64,000 nt of DNA from Brevibacillus laterosporus LMG 15441 (GTDB taxonomy: Bacteria > Bacillota > Bacilli > Brevibacillales > Brevibacillaceae), in assembly GCF_000219535.2 (NCBI RefSeq), contig NZ_CP007806.1, positions 4,318,547 to 4,382,546 of the forward strand, in the 5' to 3' direction. Below, piece by piece: positions 26,058 to 34,755 of this stretch (the stretch's first letter is position 1; every line of letters starts with the position of its first letter). Under the pieces are notes generated by a model, which saw only the letters and a list, made by a program, of their open reading frames with translations, did not search any database and was not told where the DNA came from. The translations under genes were made by a program, and so were the position numbers.

Positions 26058-26390
26058 ATGAAAAAACAATTAATTTTAGGCATGACTGTACTAGCCTGTG
26101 TATTCTCTGCGTCTTCTGCATTTGCTGCTGAGGAGAACGCAACAAAAAGCGAAACAATGGCACCACAAACATTCTTTAACGTTCAGGTAGCACCACAAAC
26201 AGTTGCACCTGCATCTGTTGTTGTACCAACTGAATTTACTAGTGACACTACAAAAGGTGAAGTAGTAAATTTCTCTATCTTTACTCCAGTATCTGCTCCT
26301 ACTCAAGTAACAGATACTACAACACCAGCAACTGGTATCCAATCTGCAACAAAAGGTGAAGTTTTTAAAAGCACAGTAATTTTCGGATAA
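26058..26390 (+). CDS. Small secreted protein of unknown function
   Basis: A 110-residue exported protein. A signal peptide (about 1-23, ending in AFAA) precedes a mature chain rich in Thr, Val, Pro and Ala. It contains a twice-repeated motif, TKGEVVNFSIF near the middle and TKGEVFKSTVIF at the end, and two APQT segments (MAPQTFF, VAPQTVAP). No cysteines remain in the mature part and no membrane helix follows the signal. The ATG at 26058 has AGGTGG upstream. I recognise no family; a wall-associated or spore/exosporium protein is possible but unsupported. Confidence 0.75.
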   Translation: MKKQLILGMTVLACVFSASSAFAAEENATKSETMAPQTFFNVQVAPQTVAPASVVVPTEFTSDTTKGEVVNFSIFTPVSAPTQVTDTTTPATGIQSATKGEVFKSTVIFG

Positions 26391-26445
26391 TTACTTGCTA
26401 TAAAAATTCTCTCTTTTTTACCCTCTTTTTAAAAAACTGGTCATT

Positions 26446-26474
26446 AGCCTCCACTTGTTGGGGGCTCTTTTTTC
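26446..26474 (+). terminator. Terminator of the small secreted protein gene
   Basis: AGCCTCC (26446-26452) pairs with GGGGGCT (26460-26466), followed by CTTTTTTCT. Confidence 0.8.
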
Positions 26475-26501
26475 TATATAGGTACTGTCTTACAAAAATA
26501 A

Positions 26502-26535
26502 AAAAAACGCGTAACATCATCGCTACGCGTTTTTT
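26502..26535. terminator. Bidirectional terminator
   Basis: AAAAAACGCGTA (26502-26513) pairs perfectly with TACGCGTTTTTT (26524-26535); it serves the minus-strand gene that ends at 26563. Confidence 0.88.
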
Positions 26536-26562
26536 CTATATGCCTCTGTAAAGCTGTATCAG

Positions 26563-26910
26563 CTATTCTTCTAGCTGGCTTACCTCTTCAACTTCTCTTT
26601 CCTCTTCGGGATGCCAATGATCCAATACTTTACCTTGAAGGACACGCCCTTCAATAAACTCGATCTGATTGGCAGAAAAACAGGTTTTCCATTCTACATG
26701 AAGCTCTTCCGCCATCTTCACTACCGTGAGTAGCTCTGACCAAGCTACATATCGCTTATACCAGAAAAATTGCGGCTGTTCATTCATATATGGATATAAA
26801 TCATCAAACTCTGTATGTTTACAGTCAAGAGCCCGTTCAAAGTGAACTTTCGCGTGTTCCAGTTTCTCCTGGAAGTAAGATTGCAAATCCTTTTGAGAAA
26901 AGGTAGACAC
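26563..26910 (-). CDS. Conserved hypothetical protein
   Basis: A 115-residue soluble, mostly helical protein, acidic at its C-terminus (EEEREVEEVSQLEE). Aromatic-rich segments (QPQFFWYKRYVAWSELL) and a histidine near the end (DHWHPEEE) are the main features; I recognise no family. I start it at the GTG at 26908-26910, 6 bases after GGAGGG. The frame stays open to 26982, but that extension has no ribosome binding site. It stands alone between a terminator and the penicillin-binding protein gene region. Confidence 0.7.
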   Translation of the reverse strand: MSTFSQKDLQSYFQEKLEHAKVHFERALDCKHTEFDDLYPYMNEQPQFFWYKRYVAWSELLTVVKMAEELHVEWKTCFSANQIEFIEGRVLQGKVLDHWHPEEEREVEEVSQLEE

Positions 26911-27083
26911 ATGAATCCCTCCAGTTTTCCATTTACAGTTTCGTTGTATGAACCATTCCGAGTCATTCCGAGTTATCAACAAAACTTATATCACCATTCT
27001 AACACGCACTGCAGTCTGTGAAAATAGTCATAATCTTGTCAATCTAACTATATGAAATGGAACAGGACACCTTGGTTATGAAG

Positions 27084-27117
27084 AAAGGCAACCGTCCTAT
27101 GCTACGGTTGCCTTTTT
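27084..27117. terminator. Terminator downstream of the penicillin-binding protein gene
   Basis: AAAGGCAACCGT (27084-27095) pairs perfectly with ACGGTTGCCTTT (27104-27115). Confidence 0.85.
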
Positions 27118-27164
27118 CAATCTTTGTTCGTTAGTTTCTTCTATTCATCTTACTATAGTCTCTA

Positions 27165-29720
27165 TTAATTACCTGTTCCTTGCTGGGAGGGATCAGTTGA
27201 TTGAGTAGGGTCTGGGATGTCGGCTGGTCTTTGACTGGCATTGGGATCAGCACCGTTGCCTGAAGAGCCATTTCCCTGTCCATGTCCTTGTCCGTTGTTC
27301 TGATTATTTCCTCCGTTATTGCCGTTTGGTAAACCCTGAGGTGTCGAATTGCTATTGCCACTGTTATCAGTGTTGCCATGGCCTTCTTGCTCAGAAGATC
27401 CATTTGAACCGTTATTCGGAGATTGATCACCCTCAGTTGAGTTTTGGTTATCTCCGCTATTGTTCTCTTCATGCTGATTTTCACCATTTTGCAGAAGCTC
27501 TTCTAATTGTTTGGTATTTACTTCTCCAATATTAGATGGGCTTCCAGGGTTACCATTTTCATCATAAGGTACAACAAAGTATTTGTATAAGACGCCTTCC
27601 TTAACCTGATCAACAAAGGTTTTACCACTTTGCTTGGATGATATCTTTTCTGCCGACTCAGGATTATTTAAATAACGCATTACATCATAACCCGTCGTTT
27701 TTTCGTTAGCATCATCCCACATTAATAAGGCTACTGGCTGAGAACCTTCAATGGTAAGTCGAACAGACAGAGCAGGTGGTGTGGTTGCTACTTCCTGATT
27801 CTCTTCTACTTCGTGACGTTCGCTTACTCCATTTGGTCGTTCAAAATCCATTGGTTTTTCATTCTTTAACGCTTCCTGCATCACGATGCTAAACATACGC
27901 GCCGTCTTACCGCTACCATCATACATAATGTGGCCCTTATCCTCTTTTGGGAAGCCCATCCAGATGGAGCCGATATACCTAGGGTTATATCCAACAAACC
28001 AAGCATCCTTGTTTGCCTTGGAGCTTAGGGCTGATTGCGTGGTTCCCGTTTTACCTGCTACCGGCCAATTTTTCATTTTCGCACTGGTACCCGTACCCCT
28101 TTGAACGGCATTACGTAGCAATTCGTGCATTTCCCAAGCGGCATTAGGTGAAATAACTTGTGTTTCCTTTACAGGTCTAATCTCTTCTTTCCCTGTTCTG
28201 AGGTCTTTAATTTTATCAATGGCATGTGCTTCTTTTACTACACCGCCATTTGTAAATGCTGTATACGCTTGTGCCATTCGCAGTGGTGATGTTCCTTTAT
28301 GCAAACCACCCAATGCAATGGATAAATTACGATCGGTCGGATCAAGCGAAATACCAAAATCCTTGATGTACTTCAAGGAATTATCAATTCCAATTTCATT
28401 TAACAACCAGACCGTAGGAACATTGAGTGACATCTGAACAGCTTTATCCATACGTATGGATTCGCTGTATTGGTTATTCCAGTTCCTTGGCTCATAGCCA
28501 TTAAAGCTTTGACGTTTGTTACTTAACTGAGAACCTGCATGCCATTTCCCTGTATCTAATGCTGGTGCAAAAACAGCTAATGGTTTAAAGGATGAACCCG
28601 GCTGATGCAGACTCAGCGCATTATTCCAGCCCTTGTGCACATAGTTCCGGCCACCTACAATGCCGGCAATACCACCGGTTTTAGCATCGAGAACTACCAT
28701 TCCGGCATCAACCTGATTGGTGCTTCCATCCTTCGGGAAATTCTTGGCATTCTCAAAGTTCTTCACCATTGCATCCTGTACATCGGTATTTAGCGTCGTA
28801 TAGATTTGATATCCTCCGCTATATAGCTCATTCTCAGCAATGCCATAGCGTTCTTCGGCCTCATCAACTACGTAATCAAGGAATGCCTGATACGAATTGC
28901 CCTCGGTGACTTTTTTAGTAGGAAGCGCTTCTTGTTGAGCAGCCTCTTTTTCCTGCACCGTAATGATTCCTTGTTCGGCCATTAAGCGAATGATCGTATC
29001 ACGGCGTTCTTTAGATTTAGCCGGATTGTTAAATGGAGAATAGATAGACGGTCCCTTTGGAATCGCCGCTAACTGAGCAATTTCAGCAGTCGTTAGAGTG
29101 TCCAGGTGTTCTGCCTTTTCTTTACCGAAGTAATAATTAGCGGCTGCCTTAATTCCATAAGCACCATGACCTAAATAAATTTTATTTAGATACATCTCCA
29201 TAATCTGATCTTTCGTGAATCTGTTCTCTAGGTTAATGGCAATACTAACCTCTTTCGTTTTTCGCCAGAACGTTTTTTCATGAGAGAGAAACACATTTTT
29301 CGCTAGCTGTTGGGTTATTGTACTTGCTCCTTCAACTGCACTGCCTGCTCGAATATCCTTCCAAATCGCTCCACCGATCCGGATCATATCTACACCATTG
29401 TGCTCAAAAAAGCGTTTATCTTCTACAGCCACAAATGCTTGCACCAACTTTTTAGGCACTTTGTCGATTGTGACGTATTCACGATCCTCTAGAACATATA
29501 ATTTGGATAGCTCTTTACCGTTCACATCCATTATTTTGGTTGCTTCCAGTTTAATGTCTCTTAATTTATTTTCATCCATCTCCACCATTTTACCGCCCGC
29601 ATATAAGAGAGCGAAGTAACCTCCGATGACGGATAAAATTAAAAAGACAGCAAATCCAATAATAAGCATTATCCATTTATTTACTTGTTTTTTCTTTTTT
29701 TTCTTCTTGGCTTGAGCCAT
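27165..29720 (-). CDS. Class A penicillin-binding protein (PBP1A type)
   Basis: An 851-residue bifunctional peptidoglycan synthase. A poly-Lys cytoplasmic tip and one membrane anchor (about 15-40) precede the glycosyltransferase domain (EDKRFFEHNGVD at about 97, then STITQQLAKN). The transpeptidase has SSFK (about 378), SLN (SxN box) and KTGTT (about 558). A fibronectin-III-like domain follows (about 650-745), and the last 100 residues are a Gly/Asn/Gln/Ser-rich disordered tail, like the tail of Bacillus PonA. The ATG has GGAGG upstream. It is not next to recU, the usual ponA neighbour, so I give no symbol. Confidence 0.93.
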   Translation of the reverse strand: MAQAKKKKKKKQVNKWIMLIIGFAVFLILSVIGGYFALLYAGGKMVEMDENKLRDIKLEATKIMDVNGKELSKLYVLEDREYVTIDKVPKKLVQAFVAVEDKRFFEHNGVDMIRIGGAIWKDIRAGSAVEGASTITQQLAKNVFLSHEKTFWRKTKEVSIAINLENRFTKDQIMEMYLNKIYLGHGAYGIKAAANYYFGKEKAEHLDTLTTAEIAQLAAIPKGPSIYSPFNNPAKSKERRDTIIRLMAEQGIITVQEKEAAQQEALPTKKVTEGNSYQAFLDYVVDEAEERYGIAENELYSGGYQIYTTLNTDVQDAMVKNFENAKNFPKDGSTNQVDAGMVVLDAKTGGIAGIVGGRNYVHKGWNNALSLHQPGSSFKPLAVFAPALDTGKWHAGSQLSNKRQSFNGYEPRNWNNQYSESIRMDKAVQMSLNVPTVWLLNEIGIDNSLKYIKDFGISLDPTDRNLSIALGGLHKGTSPLRMAQAYTAFTNGGVVKEAHAIDKIKDLRTGKEEIRPVKETQVISPNAAWEMHELLRNAVQRGTGTSAKMKNWPVAGKTGTTQSALSSKANKDAWFVGYNPRYIGSIWMGFPKEDKGHIMYDGSGKTARMFSIVMQEALKNEKPMDFERPNGVSERHEVEENQEVATTPPALSVRLTIEGSQPVALLMWDDANEKTTGYDVMRYLNNPESAEKISSKQSGKTFVDQVKEGVLYKYFVVPYDENGNPGSPSNIGEVNTKQLEELLQNGENQHEENNSGDNQNSTEGDQSPNNGSNGSSEQEGHGNTDNSGNSNSTPQGLPNGNNGGNNQNNGQGHGQGNGSSGNGADPNASQRPADIPDPTQSTDPSQQGTGN

Positions 29721-29809
29721 ATATTACCTCCAGATTTCTTTCCTCTCTCCACCTTTTTAGACGATTAAGTCAAAAAAAAGTTTCTGACCCGAAACAATGC
29801 AGCATCTAA

Positions 29810-30406
29810 TTAGTAACTGCCCTCGGTTCTTTTTGATGGGTGTATGAGCTTAAGCAGTTGGCTGTCTGTGTAACCGTAAAGCTCTAGCATACGCTCATAG
29901 GGATCATCCCCACCCAGTTGAAAATAGTGAACAAAAGCAGGCTCCGTCTTATATCCCTGTTCCTTCAAAATTTGAATATCAGCACGTGCCGAGTCCTTTG
30001 CCAAATGCAGCAGCCGTTCTTCAACAATCATATGTCGATATGCATTCTGTTGTCGTACAGGTATCGATTGACCAAAAATTTCAATGGGCCACTCTTGATA
30101 AGAGAACGATAGAACGAGGGCTCTTCCTCCTCGTAGTTCATCGACAAACTCCAATTGAAAATTTGTACAATCTCCATACGCCTTTACAACCTGCTGTGTA
30201 AACTGATCCAGATCGGAATCATTCACCTGACAAATAATGTCGAGATCACTTGTCGCTATCTCAATTCCAAGTGGAATCGTTCCTGTCAGTATCGGATCGT
30301 AGGAAGACAGCTGTTTAAACAAATCAAGCTCCTGTAACACAATAAATGCTTGCCTTTGCCGTTTCGTGCCTGTTTGTAAATAATCTGGCTTGTCTAGATG
30401 TATCAT
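29810..30406 (-). CDS. DUF4269 protein, nucleotidyltransferase-like
   Basis: A 198-residue protein matching the DUF4269 family. The segment GTIPLGIEIATSDLDIICQV (about residues 42-61) has the S-D-x-D pattern of nucleotidyltransferase-fold proteins, and the second half includes RQQNAYRHMIVEERLL and a late FQLGGDDPYERMLELYGY. Its activity is unknown. The start has GCAGGTG upstream. It is monocistronic between the penicillin-binding protein gene and a terminator. Confidence 0.8.
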   Translation of the reverse strand: MIHLDKPDYLQTGTKRQRQAFIVLQELDLFKQLSSYDPILTGTIPLGIEIATSDLDIICQVNDSDLDQFTQQVVKAYGDCTNFQLEFVDELRGGRALVLSFSYQEWPIEIFGQSIPVRQQNAYRHMIVEERLLHLAKDSARADIQILKEQGYKTEPAFVHYFQLGGDDPYERMLELYGYTDSQLLKLIHPSKRTEGSY

Positions 30407-30448
30407 GTATATTCACCTGCTTTCCAAAATTGAACCACAGATACAAAA

Positions 30449-30481
30449 CAGCCACTCTACCATGATAGTATAAAGTGGCTG
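30449..30481 (-). terminator. Terminator of the second EamA gene
   Basis: CAGCCACT (30449-30456) pairs with AGTGGCTG (30474-30481); the minus strand continues with TTTTG. Confidence 0.75.
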
Positions 30482-30572
30482 CTTTGTACCAAACAATTCC
30501 TGCCAAAAGCATTTCGTTTAGAGGTTCGTTTAGCTGAAGATAAAAGCTATAGAATATATAATGTACTTCCTT

Positions 30573-31469
30573 TTAATGAACAGCAGCTTTTGCCTGCCGT
30601 GTCTGTTTCTTATTTAGCATCAAAGGAGGTATAGCGATTCCCAATAAAATCAGCAGAATACCACTCCATTGGAGCGTGCTTACATGTTCTCCTAATACGG
30701 TTACAGAGGCAATCACTGCGGCTGGAAGTTCTGCTGCACCAAGAATCGTCCCCAATCCAGAACCAACCTTTGGTACTCCTATCGAGAAAAAGACAACGGG
30801 AATAATTATACCTAAGGAAGACAGTGCCAAGCCATACATCCACAGACCCTGCCCTAAAGCTCCATCCACTAAGAAGGATGGGGAAAACACCGTAAATACA
30901 ACAATCACAGCCGTTGTAACCATAGTTAAGCTTTTTGTAAACACGGGAACATCCAAGCCCAATCGACCACTAGCAAAAATATAGAGCGCAAATGTCACCG
31001 CCGATAATAAACCATATAGGATACCAGCTAACGAAAGTGATTCAAATCCACGCTCTAGTAATCCTCCTGCAAGAGCTGTTCCCATAAGCAATACAACGAT
31101 GGAAAATATCTTTTCCTTGCTGGGTTTCTTCCGATCCACAATAGCTTCTAAGAGGACGCCAATCCACGTAAACTGAAATAAGAGGACTACTGCAATCGAC
31201 GCAGGTAATTCAGCTACAGACAAATTATAAAAGATGGTGGTGCCACTTAATGCAAATCCGCCTGCTATCAATTGCAAAATAGAGCGTACAGGCACACGCT
31301 TTCTATTAAACAGCAATGTCAGAAGGATTAACAGTAACCATCCAATAAAAAATTGACTTCCTACTAGCTGACTTACCTGAAAGCCTTCCTTCATACCTAG
31401 CTTAATAATGGTCGACAAGCCTCCATAGCTACAAGCCCCTAAAAAAACCAACAGAGCATACTTAAGCAT
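30573..31469 (-). CDS. EamA/DMT-family transporter
   Basis: A 298-residue membrane protein with about ten helices in two EamA repeats (LLVFLGACSYGGLSTIIKLG at the start, GSGLGTILGAAELPAAVIASV in the second repeat). Members usually export amino acids, nucleobases or metabolites. The ATG at 31467-31469 has AAGGAG and AAGGAAGG upstream. A leader of about 170 bases with a strong promoter and a GC-rich terminator-like hairpin precedes it, which points to attenuation by its substrate. The substrate is unknown. Confidence 0.87.
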   Translation of the reverse strand: MLKYALLVFLGACSYGGLSTIIKLGMKEGFQVSQLVGSQFFIGWLLLILLTLLFNRKRVPVRSILQLIAGGFALSGTTIFYNLSVAELPASIAVVLLFQFTWIGVLLEAIVDRKKPSKEKIFSIVVLLMGTALAGGLLERGFESLSLAGILYGLLSAVTFALYIFASGRLGLDVPVFTKSLTMVTTAVIVVFTVFSPSFLVDGALGQGLWMYGLALSSLGIIIPVVFFSIGVPKVGSGLGTILGAAELPAAVIASVTVLGEHVSTLQWSGILLILLGIAIPPLMLNKKQTRQAKAAVH

Positions 31470-31510
31470 TTTTGTTGCCTTCCTTTCTCCTTACATCGAT
31501 TTTTGCAAAC

Positions 31511-31540
31511 ACAAAACCCCCCATCCAACGGATAGGGGGC
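31511..31540 (-). terminator. Attenuator-like hairpin upstream of the EamA gene
   Basis: On the minus strand CCCCC-TATCC pairs with GGAT-GGGGGG and runs into TTTTGTGTTT. Because it lies after the promoter at 31650-31678 and before the start codon at 31469, it would stop transcription inside the leader. Confidence 0.65.
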
Positions 31541-31649
31541 GAACGAAAAAAAGAAATGCATATCTGATCATCTCTTTTGAAAATTTCGCCACTTACATGT
31601 AGTCATACAAGCAAGTTTCTCATCATTGTAATTAAAAAGATTCTCACTT

Positions 31650-31678
31650 ATTTTAAGAAGAGCAGAATTAAAAGTCAA
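31650..31678 (-). promoter_or_regulatory. Sigma-A promoter of the EamA gene
   Basis: On the minus strand TTGACT (31678-31673) and TAAAAT (31655-31650) are separated by 17 bases. Confidence 0.7.
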
Positions 31679-31748
31679 TGAGAAAAGGTGCGAAAAATCG
31701 GATAAAAGCGGTCACAGCTTTTATATCTATAGGGGAAAAATCATGTCT

Positions 31749-31781
31749 AAAGCCTCCTCTACTTAAAAGAGAGGAGGCTTT
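31749..31781 (-). terminator. Terminator of tkt
   Basis: AAAGCCTCCTCT (31749-31760) pairs perfectly with AGAGGAGGCTTT (31770-31781). Confidence 0.8.
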
Positions 31782-31799
31782 AGTAAACATGGTAACTTC

Positions 31800-33806
31800 T
31801 TATTTTACTAAGCTTTGTGCTGTTTTCACGACATTTTCAACAGTAAAGCCGTATTCTTTCATGATAATCTCGCCAGGAGCAGAAGCACCGAATTGGTTAA
31901 TAGCAATAATTGCTCCATGGTCACCTGTGTAGCGCTCCCAACCTAGTGGAGAACCCATCTCTACGCCAACGCGTGCTTTAACATGCGGAGGAATCACAGA
32001 GTCACGGTACTCTTTAGATTGACGATCAAATAGATTAAAGCTAGGCATGCTTACGACACGTGTTGGAATGCCGTCTGCTTCTAGTTTTTCACGAGCTTCC
32101 ATGCACAGAGATACCTCGGAGCCGGTCGCAATCAATACAACCTGAGGCTCACCATTAGATGCCTCTTTTAGAACATAAGCACCTTTTGCTAAACCTTCGC
32201 GAGCCAAGTCTTTGGTCTCTTGGTAGATAGGCAGGTTTTGACGAGTTAAAGCTAGTACAATAGGCTCGTCTTTGCTCATAGCCGCATAACGCCAAGCTTC
32301 GTTTGTTTCATGCGCATCAGCTGGACGCAACACAGTTAGGTTCGGCATAGCACGGAAGGCAGCTAGATGCTCAATCGGTTCATGAGTTGGTCCATCTTCC
32401 CCAACTGCAATAGAGTCATGAGTAAATACATATGTGGTAGGCAGCTTCATAAGAGCAGATAGACGCACTGCCGGACGAACATAGTCGGAGAATACGAAGA
32501 ACGTACCGCCGAAAGCTTTTACACCACCGTGCAACATCATTCCATTTAGAGCCGCTCCCATAGCGAATTCACGAACACCAAACCAAAGATTGCGACCTTC
32601 ATAAGAACCCGGCAAGAAGTCTTTAGCACCTTTAATTAGCGTGTTGTTAGAGTGTGCCAAGTCAGCGGAGCCACCAATTAAGTTAGGCATACGTTTTGCC
32701 AATCCATTGATTGCATTACCGGAAGCCGCGCGAGTCGCTAGCTTACTGCCAATTTCATAAGTCGGTAGATCAGCATCAAAATCTTTGGATACCTCTCCAT
32801 TACTTACTTGTTTAAATTGTGCAGCTAGTTCCGGATAAGCTTTTTCATAAGCTGCTAGCAGCTCATCCCATTCTGCTTCCTTCTTTTGACCTGCCTCTAC
32901 TAGAGTAGCGTAGTACTCTTTTACCTCTTGTGGCACGTGGAATGCTTCATGCTCCCATGCATAGGTTTGTTTTGTTAAAACAACCTCATCTGTACCAAGT
33001 GGGGCACCGTGGCTGGCACTGCTCCCGCCTTTATTTGGAGAACCGAAACCAATTGTTGTTTTCACTTCAATCAGTGTTGGACGCTCCAAATCTGTACGTG
33101 CTTCAGCCAAAGCCTTTTCGATAGCATCCACATTGTTTCCATCTTCTACACGGATATATTGCCAGCCGTACGCTTTGTAACGTGCAGCTACATCTTCTGT
33201 GAAGGATTGGCTTAGATCGCCATCTAGACAAATATCATTAGAATCATAAAGAACAATCATTTTACCTAGTTTAAGATGAGCAGCTAGAGAAGAAGCTTCA
33301 GAAGAAACGCCTTCCATCAAGTCTCCATCTCCACAGATAACATATGTAAAATGATTAATTAGTTCATAGTTATCTTTGTTGTATGTTGCGGCCAAATGTC
33401 TCTCAGCCATAGCCATACCAACAGCCATCGCAATTCCTTGTCCCAATGGGCCTGTTGTTGCATCTACACCAGGAGTGTGGCCGAATTCAGGGTGACCAGG
33501 CGTTTTGCTTCCCCATTGGCGGAAGTTACGCAAGTCATCCATGCTTACGCCATAATCCATGAGATGTAGCATAGAGTACAACAGCATAGAACCGTGACCA
33601 GCAGATAATACAAAGCGATCACGATCAATCCATGATGGATTTTTCGGGCTTACTTTCATAAAACGGCTCCACAACACGTGTGCCATAGGCGCCGATCCCA
33701 TTGGCATTCCTGGATGTCCAGAATTCGCCTTTTCAATAGCATCGATTGATAGTGTACGAATAGTATTGATTGCCAATTGATCTACATTCATTTGTTGAGT
33801 AGTCAT
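31800..33806 (-). CDS. tkt: Transketolase
   Basis: A 668-residue thiamine-diphosphate enzyme of full length that moves two-carbon units between sugar phosphates in the pentose phosphate pathway. The N-terminal part has SGHPGMPMG and the ThDP motif [17 protein letters not shown]; the middle domain has [20 protein letters not shown] and the C-terminal domain [12 protein letters not shown]. The ATG has AGGGGGG upstream. It is monocistronic; a cre-like sequence lies 64-77 bases upstream. Confidence 0.97.
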   Translation of the reverse strand: MTTQQMNVDQLAINTIRTLSIDAIEKANSGHPGMPMGSAPMAHVLWSRFMKVSPKNPSWIDRDRFVLSAGHGSMLLYSMLHLMDYGVSMDDLRNFRQWGSKTPGHPEFGHTPGVDATTGPLGQGIAMAVGMAMAERHLAATYNKDNYELINHFTYVICGDGDLMEGVSSEASSLAAHLKLGKMIVLYDSNDICLDGDLSQSFTEDVAARYKAYGWQYIRVEDGNNVDAIEKALAEARTDLERPTLIEVKTTIGFGSPNKGGSSASHGAPLGTDEVVLTKQTYAWEHEAFHVPQEVKEYYATLVEAGQKKEAEWDELLAAYEKAYPELAAQFKQVSNGEVSKDFDADLPTYEIGSKLATRAASGNAINGLAKRMPNLIGGSADLAHSNNTLIKGAKDFLPGSYEGRNLWFGVREFAMGAALNGMMLHGGVKAFGGTFFVFSDYVRPAVRLSALMKLPTTYVFTHDSIAVGEDGPTHEPIEHLAAFRAMPNLTVLRPADAHETNEAWRYAAMSKDEPIVLALTRQNLPIYQETKDLAREGLAKGAYVLKEASNGEPQVVLIATGSEVSLCMEAREKLEADGIPTRVVSMPSFNLFDRQSKEYRDSVIPPHVKARVGVEMGSPLGWERYTGDHGAIIAINQFGASAPGEIIMKEYGFTVENVVKTAQSLVK

Positions 33807-33869
33807 TACGGTTAATTCCCCCCTACAAGTAACTGCAGTGTGATTATAACATAGGAAAAGCGAATAGAG

Positions 33870-33883
33870 TAAAAGCGCTTTAC
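33870..33883. promoter_or_regulatory. cre-like site upstream of tkt
   Basis: TAAAAGCGCTTTAC shares the AAAGCGCTTT core of CcpA binding sites, with mismatches on both edges (11 of 14 bases by eye). Confidence 0.3.
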
Positions 33884-33995
33884 AAAAACAGAGTATTTTC
33901 TATGAAACGTAACAATTCCCTATCATTACATGCTAGGTTAGTGTGTTGCATAACTAGCTTTTTTATGAGAGAAAACCAAGCGCTATATCTTACTT

Positions 33996-34205
33996 TCACT
34001 GAGTTTCATCAGCATACATTCTTTTACGCTTATCAATTTCTTTCATCGCAAGAGAAAACTCTTCTTTATCAATGACCTTAGATGTCAGTAGATCGCGGAT
34101 TTCATCTTCAATCATCAACCAATCACCCAGCGGATCTCCGGTATAAATCATGATTTGAAAACGACGTAAAAACTCAGGAAGATGAAACGTATTTCTATCG
34201 CTCAT
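33996..34205 (-). CDS. yqgQ: YqgQ-family protein
   Basis: A 69-residue protein of the YqgQ (DUF910) family. It shows the family pattern: an N-terminal helix, IMIYTGDPLGDWLMIEDEI (residues 18-36), then a helix rich in Glu and Lys ending in RKRM. Known members form a three-helix bundle; the role is unknown. Its ATG directly follows the stop codon of the upstream gene (TAAATG) and has GGGAGGG, so translation is coupled. Confidence 0.85.
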   Translation of the reverse strand: MSDRNTFHLPEFLRRFQIMIYTGDPLGDWLMIEDEIRDLLTSKVIDKEEFSLAMKEIDKRKRMYADETQ

Positions 34206-34601
34206 TTATTTCCCTCCCAAATCAGCTTCAATTTCTCGGCATACGGCTTCAAAGTCAAACTCGACAAGGAAACCAGTAATGGCAACAATTTTCGCCTGTG
34301 GATAATTATTTCTCCACTGTTCCTCTTCTCCCTCTTTTATGCCTACCAGGTAAAGAGGTTGCTTTTGCACATGTTCAAGCTCTTGACATTCTTCCAGTAA
34401 AGTAGATAGACGGTCTTCCAATCCAGACACATTGATCACAAGTACAGACTGAGTAATTTCGCCTGCCTTCAACTGCTCTTCTATCATTTGAAGCGACTTC
34501 TTAGTAGGTACCGTTGCATTCATAATAGGAAAATAATCTAACAGCTCATCCAACCAATGATCCTCTTCTGCTGCGAGATAATATAACATCTTACTGGCCA
34601 T
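34206..34601 (-). CDS. Conserved hypothetical protein in an operon with yqgQ
   Basis: A 131-residue soluble protein with alternating strand and helix segments (SVLVINVSG, PLYLVGIKEG, AKIVAITGFLVEFDF), suggesting a small alpha/beta fold. I recognise no family. I chose the ATG at 34599-34601 because AAAGGAG is 10 bases ahead; the ATG three codons earlier is too close to it. Its stop codon abuts the yqgQ start. Confidence 0.75.
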   Translation of the reverse strand: MASKMLYYLAAEEDHWLDELLDYFPIMNATVPTKKSLQMIEEQLKAGEITQSVLVINVSGLEDRLSTLLEECQELEHVQKQPLYLVGIKEGEEEQWRNNYPQAKIVAITGFLVEFDFEAVCREIEADLGGK

Positions 34602-34679
34602 TTCATTCATTCTCCTTTTGCCTTACTTCCAAGTGCTTTCATTATAACATGTCAACTGCATCAGACCCCAGTTCTCACC

Positions 34680-34708
34680 TTGACTTCTTTCCGTCCATTT
34701 CGTATGGT
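34680..34708 (+). promoter_or_regulatory. Sigma-A-like promoter of the MFS gene
   Basis: TTGACT (34680-34685) and TATGGT (34703-34708) stand 17 bases apart, about 50 bases ahead of the MFS start codon. Confidence 0.5.
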
Positions 34709-34755
34709 GGAGAGTAGCTTGAACTTTTTTATTGTATAGAAAAGAGGTTTTTCCT

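Noticed and set aside
31678..31932. Plus-strand ORF across the tkt 3' end
   Set aside because: It is antisense to transketolase and its terminator and has no ribosome binding site.
33933..33959. GCTAG...CTAGC hairpin followed by T-run, between tkt and yqgQ
   Set aside because: The T-run is on the plus strand, where no gene precedes it; on the coding strand it is not terminator-like.
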